Assembly (NCBI GenBank): GCA_937899365.1
Contig: CALBPH010000501.1
Location: 1 to 17,369 of the forward strand
Source: an uncultured Leptolyngbya sp.
GTDB lineage: Bacteria; Cyanobacteriota; Cyanobacteriia; Phormidesmidales; Phormidesmidaceae
Length of the DNA stretch: 17,369 bases
Direction: 5' to 3'
The position numbers and the translations under genes are program-made. The notes under the pieces were generated by a model. The model did not search any database. It was not told the origin of the DNA and was given only the letters and a program-made list of their open reading frames with translations. Shown here in pieces: positions 13,838-17,369 of this stretch; within the stretch, counting starts at the first letter, position 1; each line of letters opens with the position of its first letter.

Positions 13838-15109
13838 GTGTTGCCAAAAACTCGTACGTATCACGATCCGCTCCATGGTGCTATCACCCTGGATAGTGCT
13901 GACCGGGTAGAAGCTCTGTTAATTGAGCTAATTGATACGTCGGTGTTTCAGCGGCTACGACGGATTCGTCAGCTGGGGCCCGCTAGCTTAACGTTTCACG
14001 GGGCGGAAGGGTCGCGATTTACTCACTCTTTGGGGGTGATGGCGATTGCTCGGCGTGCCTTTGATCGATTGGCGGCGCTACATCCCGTCTTGGGGCAGTA
14101 TCGGGCAGCGGTGCTATGTGCGGCCTTGCTCCATGATGTGGGCCATGGTCCTTTTAGCCATACGGCGGAGGAGGTCTTTGGCGGACACCATGAGCATTGG
14201 ACGCGGCGCATTTTGGACTGTGCCCCGGAGGTGCGTGGTCTGTTGGATGGGTTTTCGTTGGACTTGCACCTGGAAATTCAGCAAATTTACCAACACCAGC
14301 ATCCTGTGCCCTGTGTATGGCAGCTTGTGTCTAGTCAGTTAGATTGCGATCGCATCGACTACTTGATGCGCGACAGCTATTTTACTGGGGCGTCCTATGG
14401 TCAGCTAGATCTTGACCGCATTATCCTTGCCCTAGACTATGATTCCGCCAGCCAGCAGCTGATCGTTGCAAGGAAAGGATTGGGGGCGATTGAGCACTAT
14501 TTGGTGGTGCGCTACTTTATGTACGCCCAAATTTATAACCACCCCAAAAATCTAGTCGCTACCTGGGTGTTGGAGCAGCTGATCCAACGAGCCCAAACCC
14601 TAATGGCAGCCCAAACGCTAGAGGCGGATGACACCATGGCTGCCTGGTTAAGCCACAACATAGACGAACTGCCTTTAGAAAAGTACTTGGCCCAGGATGA
14701 CTACGTGTTGCACTATCACCTGCAGCGGTGGCAAACCCACCCCGATCCGATACTGGCGGACCTCTGTCAACGGTTTGTGAATCGCCGGCTGCCTAAGGCC
14801 ACGGACATTAGTCACTACACCTATGCCCAGCAAACAGAGATTTTATCGGCAGCCCGCTGCCGAGCCTATGGCTTGGTGCTAGATACCGATATTTACTTGG
14901 GGCTGCGCCATATTCGCAATCGTGGCTATACCCTTTATCAGCGGGGCATTAAGCTCAAAATGCCTGGGGGGTTAGTGGCCATTAGTCAGCTGTCGCCCTT
15001 GGTGCAAACCTTAATTCAGCCCTGTCATCGCACTTGGCTATTGCATCCGGCTGAGCTATCGCTGGCTGAGATTTTGGAGCCATTTTCAGCGACGTTAGGC
15101 AACTTGTAG
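13838..15109 (+). CDS. HD-domain phosphohydrolase (dNTPase / SAMHD1-like, COG1078 type)
   Basis: A 423-residue HD-superfamily metal-dependent phosphohydrolase. The metal ligands are in place: His63 in 'FTHSLGV', His99-Asp100 in 'LLHDVGHGPFSH', and the distal Asp169 in 'SQLDCDRIDYLMRDS'. This arrangement is that of dNTP triphosphohydrolases and their relatives, so a nucleotide or phosphoester substrate is likely, but the real substrate cannot be read. No membrane segment or signal is seen; it should be cytosolic. The start is the GTG at 13838, immediately followed by a TTG; no in-frame ATG gives a complete N-terminus, and the ribosome site is weak. A nine-codon ORF that overlaps the ctpA stop ends 3 bases before this start. 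It is 29 bp after ctpA and probably co-transcribed, though no functional link to D1 processing is evident. Confidence 0.88.
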   Translation: MLPKTRTYHDPLHGAITLDSADRVEALLIELIDTSVFQRLRRIRQLGPASLTFHGAEGSRFTHSLGVMAIARRAFDRLAALHPVLGQYRAAVLCAALLHDVGHGPFSHTAEEVFGGHHEHWTRRILDCAPEVRGLLDGFSLDLHLEIQQIYQHQHPVPCVWQLVSSQLDCDRIDYLMRDSYFTGASYGQLDLDRIILALDYDSASQQLIVARKGLGAIEHYLVVRYFMYAQIYNHPKNLVATWVLEQLIQRAQTLMAAQTLEADDTMAAWLSHNIDELPLEKYLAQDDYVLHYHLQRWQTHPDPILADLCQRFVNRRLPKATDISHYTYAQQTEILSAARCRAYGLVLDTDIYLGLRHIRNRGYTLYQRGIKLKMPGGLVAISQLSPLVQTLIQPCHRTWLLHPAELSLAEILEPFSATLGNL

Positions 15110-15114
15110 ATTTT

Positions 15115-15148
15115 GGCCTGTGGGGGCTGTAGGGCCTGTGGGGCCTGG
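15115..15148. repeat. short GC-rich direct repeats in the convergent gap
   Basis: GGCCTGTGGGG occurs at 15115-15125 and 15133-15143 (18-bp period), followed by a partial third copy GGCCTGG at 15142. They fill most of the 51-bp space between the stops of the HD gene and the MBL-fold gene. No terminator stem with a T-run is visible here. Confidence 0.55.
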
Positions 15149-15160
15149 CGCTAGGCGCGC

Positions 15161-15925
15161 TTACAGTAAAGCCTGGCTTGTGGACAGCTGATTTAAGTCC
15201 AGCGCAGCTAATTTGGCGTAAGCATCATCAATGACCCGTTTACCCCGGAGAAAACCGATGTTGGCCCCTGGACAAATATGGCTGAGGGTTTGGGGCGTAA
15301 ACTCATCTAATAGGTGTTGAATATGCCGGAGCTGACGGGGCCAGTGAAACGTTTTGGAAACCCGCAGTGGGGCTGCTCCACCCTGGCGTGTGGGCAAAAT
15401 ATGGCGTCCAGTGAATAAAATACCCCCGTGGGCTGAGCTGTAGAGACAGGCAGACCCTGGTGAATGACCGGGAGTCCAAAGCAGGCGATGATTGGAGGTG
15501 AGTGCTAAATCGCGATGAAATGTCTGGGTTTTAACCTGGGGCAGCAGGTATGCTTCTTGCTCTTGCACAATGACGTCACACTCAAACCGTGACTGCCAGT
15601 CACGGACGTGGCTGCTGCCACCGCGATGGGTAATGAGCAGCCATCGCACCCCCCCTTGGTGGGTCATAAAATCTATATTGGCTTCAGTCCAAGCAGGACA
15701 GGCGACCAAAATATTGTTTCTTATCAAAGAATCGTCATCTGATGTTGCAGTATGCGTTATCAAATAAGCGGTACCGCCTAGGGTTTCGCGATTGGGTGGA
15801 AATGCGTAGGCAGTGGCGTTGTCAAATACCGGCTGGGGTAGCTTTGTGGTCGATCGAGTTGTTTTGCTAGTTGCAGGGCTGCTGCCCGGGTTTGAAGTAG
15901 ACACCAATATCTCCAAAGACGCCAT
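15161..15925 (-). CDS. metallo-beta-lactamase-fold protein with degenerate metal motifs
   Basis: A 254-residue MBL-superfamily protein. A Ser/Thr-rich, probably disordered N-terminus (1-30) precedes the core. The fold is recognisable from 'LLITHRGG' (97-103), 'TPGHSPGSACLY' with His154 and 'GGILFTGRHILP' (167-178). The usual metal-binding signature T-H-x-H-x-D-H is not intact: after Thr99-His100 the sequence is R-G-G-S-S-H, so the second His, the Asp and the third His are lost, and the bridging Asp normally found after 'FTG' is Arg174. A standard two-metal hydrolase is therefore unlikely. I recall similar 'THRGG' and 'GRHLLP' variants in other cyanobacteria, which would make it a conserved subfamily rather than a decayed gene, but I cannot check that here. 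The reading frame is intact. It is convergent with the HD gene and divergent, by 69 bp, from the M50 gene. Confidence 0.8.
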   Translation of the reverse strand: MASLEILVSTSNPGSSPATSKTTRSTTKLPQPVFDNATAYAFPPNRETLGGTAYLITHTATSDDDSLIRNNILVACPAWTEANIDFMTHQGGVRWLLITHRGGSSHVRDWQSRFECDVIVQEQEAYLLPQVKTQTFHRDLALTSNHRLLWTPGHSPGSACLYSSAHGGILFTGRHILPTRQGGAAPLRVSKTFHWPRQLRHIQHLLDEFTPQTLSHICPGANIGFLRGKRVIDDAYAKLAALDLNQLSTSQALL

Positions 15926-15994
15926 CGCCCCTAGCCCGATGGACCCACCTGGTATGTTGAATCAGGGCCTATCAGGGGTTAGCATTGTGGGCTT

Positions 15995-17369
15995 ATGACA
16001 TTTGTACTGTTATCGATTTTACTGGGAATTTTGACCTACTGGGTCATTGGTCGAGGGGTGTCCACCATGACGCGTTCACCCGTCTGGCTGCTATGGCTAA
16101 TTATTATGACGCCGATTTTAGCGCTAACGGTGTGGGTGCTGAGGTACGGCCGATATACCCCACCTAATCTTTTAATATTGGGGTTATTTATTATTTGCCC
16201 CTTAATCTACACCTGGGTGGTGTTGCTGGGACGACGTCCCCCGGCGGAGATAGCAGCGGCACCCCGTGCCCGCCCTGCCCCACCGCCGCCGATGCTGATG
16301 GCACGGGAAGAGGAAGATCGCCTGCGGGCATGTTTTCCATGGTCTGTTTATTTTTTGCAGACGATTGAGCGGCGTCAGCAAATGATGGTCTGCCGGGGGC
16401 GACTCAAAGCCACGCCAGCGGTGGCCCATAGTACGGTGCATCAGAATGTGCGATCGCAATTTGGCGAGCAGTTCTTAGTGGTTTTACAGGAAGAGCGCAA
16501 TGGTCACCCTGTGTTTACCCTGGTGCCCAACCGGGCCAAATCTAATTCATCCCAGGGCAGCGGCTGGCTGCTATCTCTGGTGCTCTTTATCTTGACCTTA
16601 GGGACGACCACCCTGGCGGGGCTGTTACTGGTGGGGGATTTATCGTTTGCAGAGCTGCGATCGCAGCCGGTAATTTTGGTCAAAGGGCTGGGCTACAGTT
16701 TGGCGGTGATGGCGATTTTGGCGGTAAGGGAGCTAGTGCACTACGCTACGGCCCGCTATCATCGCATCGCGGCGGCGGCACCGGTTTTTATTCCAATGCC
16801 CTATTTTCTGGGTACCGTTGGTGCCTTTGTGCGGATCAAAGCTCCTGCCCCTAACCGTCGGGCCCTGTTTGATTTGGGCTTAACCGGTCCGCTGGCCGGA
16901 TTTATCGTCACCCTGCCCATCTTGATTTGGGGGCTGGCCCATTCCCAGGTGGTGAGTCTGACGGAGGAGTCAGGTCTATTTAATTTTCAATCCCTAGACC
17001 CCAAGGGCTCAATTTTGATGGTGCTCCTGAGCAAGTTGGCATTGGGGGATAGCTTGCAAATGGACCAGGCGATTTATTTGCATTCGGTTGCGATCGCAGG
17101 CTGTCTGGGGCTGGTGTTAACGGCATTAAACCTTATGCCTGTGGGGCAGCTAGATGGCGGTCACATTGTCCACGCCATGTATGGTCGCTGGGGGGGCGCC
17201 GCCATTGGCAACATTGCTCGGGTTTTAGTGGCCGTTATGGCATTTATTCAGTCAGAGTATTTACTGTGGGCGCTATTACTTATCTTTATGCCTAGCCGAG
17301 ACGACCCTGCCCTGGATGACATTAGTGAGCTAAATGGCATTCGGGATGCTTTAGGACTAATGGCCATGG
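15995..17369 (+). CDS. site-2 protease (M50) family membrane protein, 3' end missing
   Basis: An open frame of 458 codons that runs off the right edge. It belongs to the M50 intramembrane metalloprotease family, of the cyanobacterial/plastid EGY-like type with a long N-terminal part. Membrane segments lie near 2-18, 31-49 and 59-78; a Pro-rich linker (90-100) leads to a soluble domain (104-180) and the multi-pass core from about 190. The second active-site motif is intact ('LNLMPVGQLDGGH', Asp387), as are 'IPMPYFLGTVGAF' and 'RRALFDLGLTGPLAGF'. The zinc motif HEXXH is R-E-L-V-H: Arg245-Glu246-x-x-His249. The codon is AGG, so a single base error from CAT or CAC cannot explain it. Proteolysis by the standard mechanism is doubtful. 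The closing 'RDALGLMAM' is near the family's usual C-terminus, so few residues should be missing. Start is the ATG at 15995; 16067 is a possible alternative. Confidence 0.88.
   Translation, partial: MTFVLLSILLGILTYWVIGRGVSTMTRSPVWLLWLIIMTPILALTVWVLRYGRYTPPNLLILGLFIICPLIYTWVVLLGRRPPAEIAAAPRARPAPPPPMLMAREEEDRLRACFPWSVYFLQTIERRQQMMVCRGRLKATPAVAHSTVHQNVRSQFGEQFLVVLQEERNGHPVFTLVPNRAKSNSSQGSGWLLSLVLFILTLGTTTLAGLLLVGDLSFAELRSQPVILVKGLGYSLAVMAILAVRELVHYATARYHRIAAAAPVFIPMPYFLGTVGAFVRIKAPAPNRRALFDLGLTGPLAGFIVTLPILIWGLAHSQVVSLTEESGLFNFQSLDPKGSILMVLLSKLALGDSLQMDQAIYLHSVAIAGCLGLVLTALNLMPVGQLDGGHIVHAMYGRWGGAAIGNIARVLVAVMAFIQSEYLLWALLLIFMPSRDDPALDDISELNGIRDALGLMAM

Noticed and set aside
16202..16459. 85-codon minus-strand ORF near the right edge
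   Set aside because: Antisense to the Pro-rich linker and soluble domain of the M50 gene; no features of its own.
1..17369. tRNA, rRNA, CRISPR, insertion sequence or integrated element
   Set aside because: No cloverleaf with CCA-type end, no regular repeat-spacer array, no transposase or integrase frame and no terminal repeats were seen on either strand.

Overview
The window is an ordinary stretch of cyanobacterial chromosome. The evidence is a petB-petD pair (cytochrome b6f), a ctpA gene (D1 C-terminal processing protease), a photosynthetic-type ftsH, a ycf20/DUF565 gene, and nine copies of the HIP1 octamer GCGATCGC (starts 1156, 4406, 6069, 9426, 9552, 14346, 16450, 16667, 17090). The genus cannot be fixed from this sequence. 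I see no tRNA, rRNA, CRISPR array, insertion sequence, integrase or other sign of a mobile region.

Layout, left to right. (1) 49-1787: an alpha/beta hydrolase (minus) diverges from a class IV PLP aminotransferase/lyase (plus). (2) 1936-3864: a strongly translated FtsH3-type membrane protease with a GTG start, a consensus Shine-Dalgarno and a clean terminator. (3) 4073-7486: a KDPG-aldolase-family gene (plus) runs tail to tail into, and overlaps by 51 bp, a minus-strand pair: a 780-residue RDD/pentapeptide-repeat membrane protein followed 6 bp later by ycf20. (4) 7762-8258: a small secreted protein with its own terminator. (5) 8342-10666, minus strand: a membrane zinc-ribbon protein, a GT4 glycosyltransferase and an RsbW-like anti-sigma/ATPase-domain protein. 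(6) 10771-13808: petB-petD (minus, with terminator) diverges from ctpA (plus) across a 403-bp control region. (7) 13838-17369: an HD-domain phosphohydrolase after ctpA, a convergent metallo-beta-lactamase-fold protein with degenerate metal motifs, and a site-2-protease-family membrane protein that runs off the right edge and lacks the first histidine of its HEXXH motif.

Functionally the best supported theme is thylakoid membrane maintenance: FtsH3 (degrades damaged D1), CtpA (matures new D1) and the b6f core subunits. The rest are housekeeping or unassigned genes. I found no clearly new multi-gene system. The points most worth a second look are the HEXXH-deficient M50 protein, the degenerate MBL-fold protein, the RDD/pentapeptide fusion, and candidate control elements in front of ftsH and petB.
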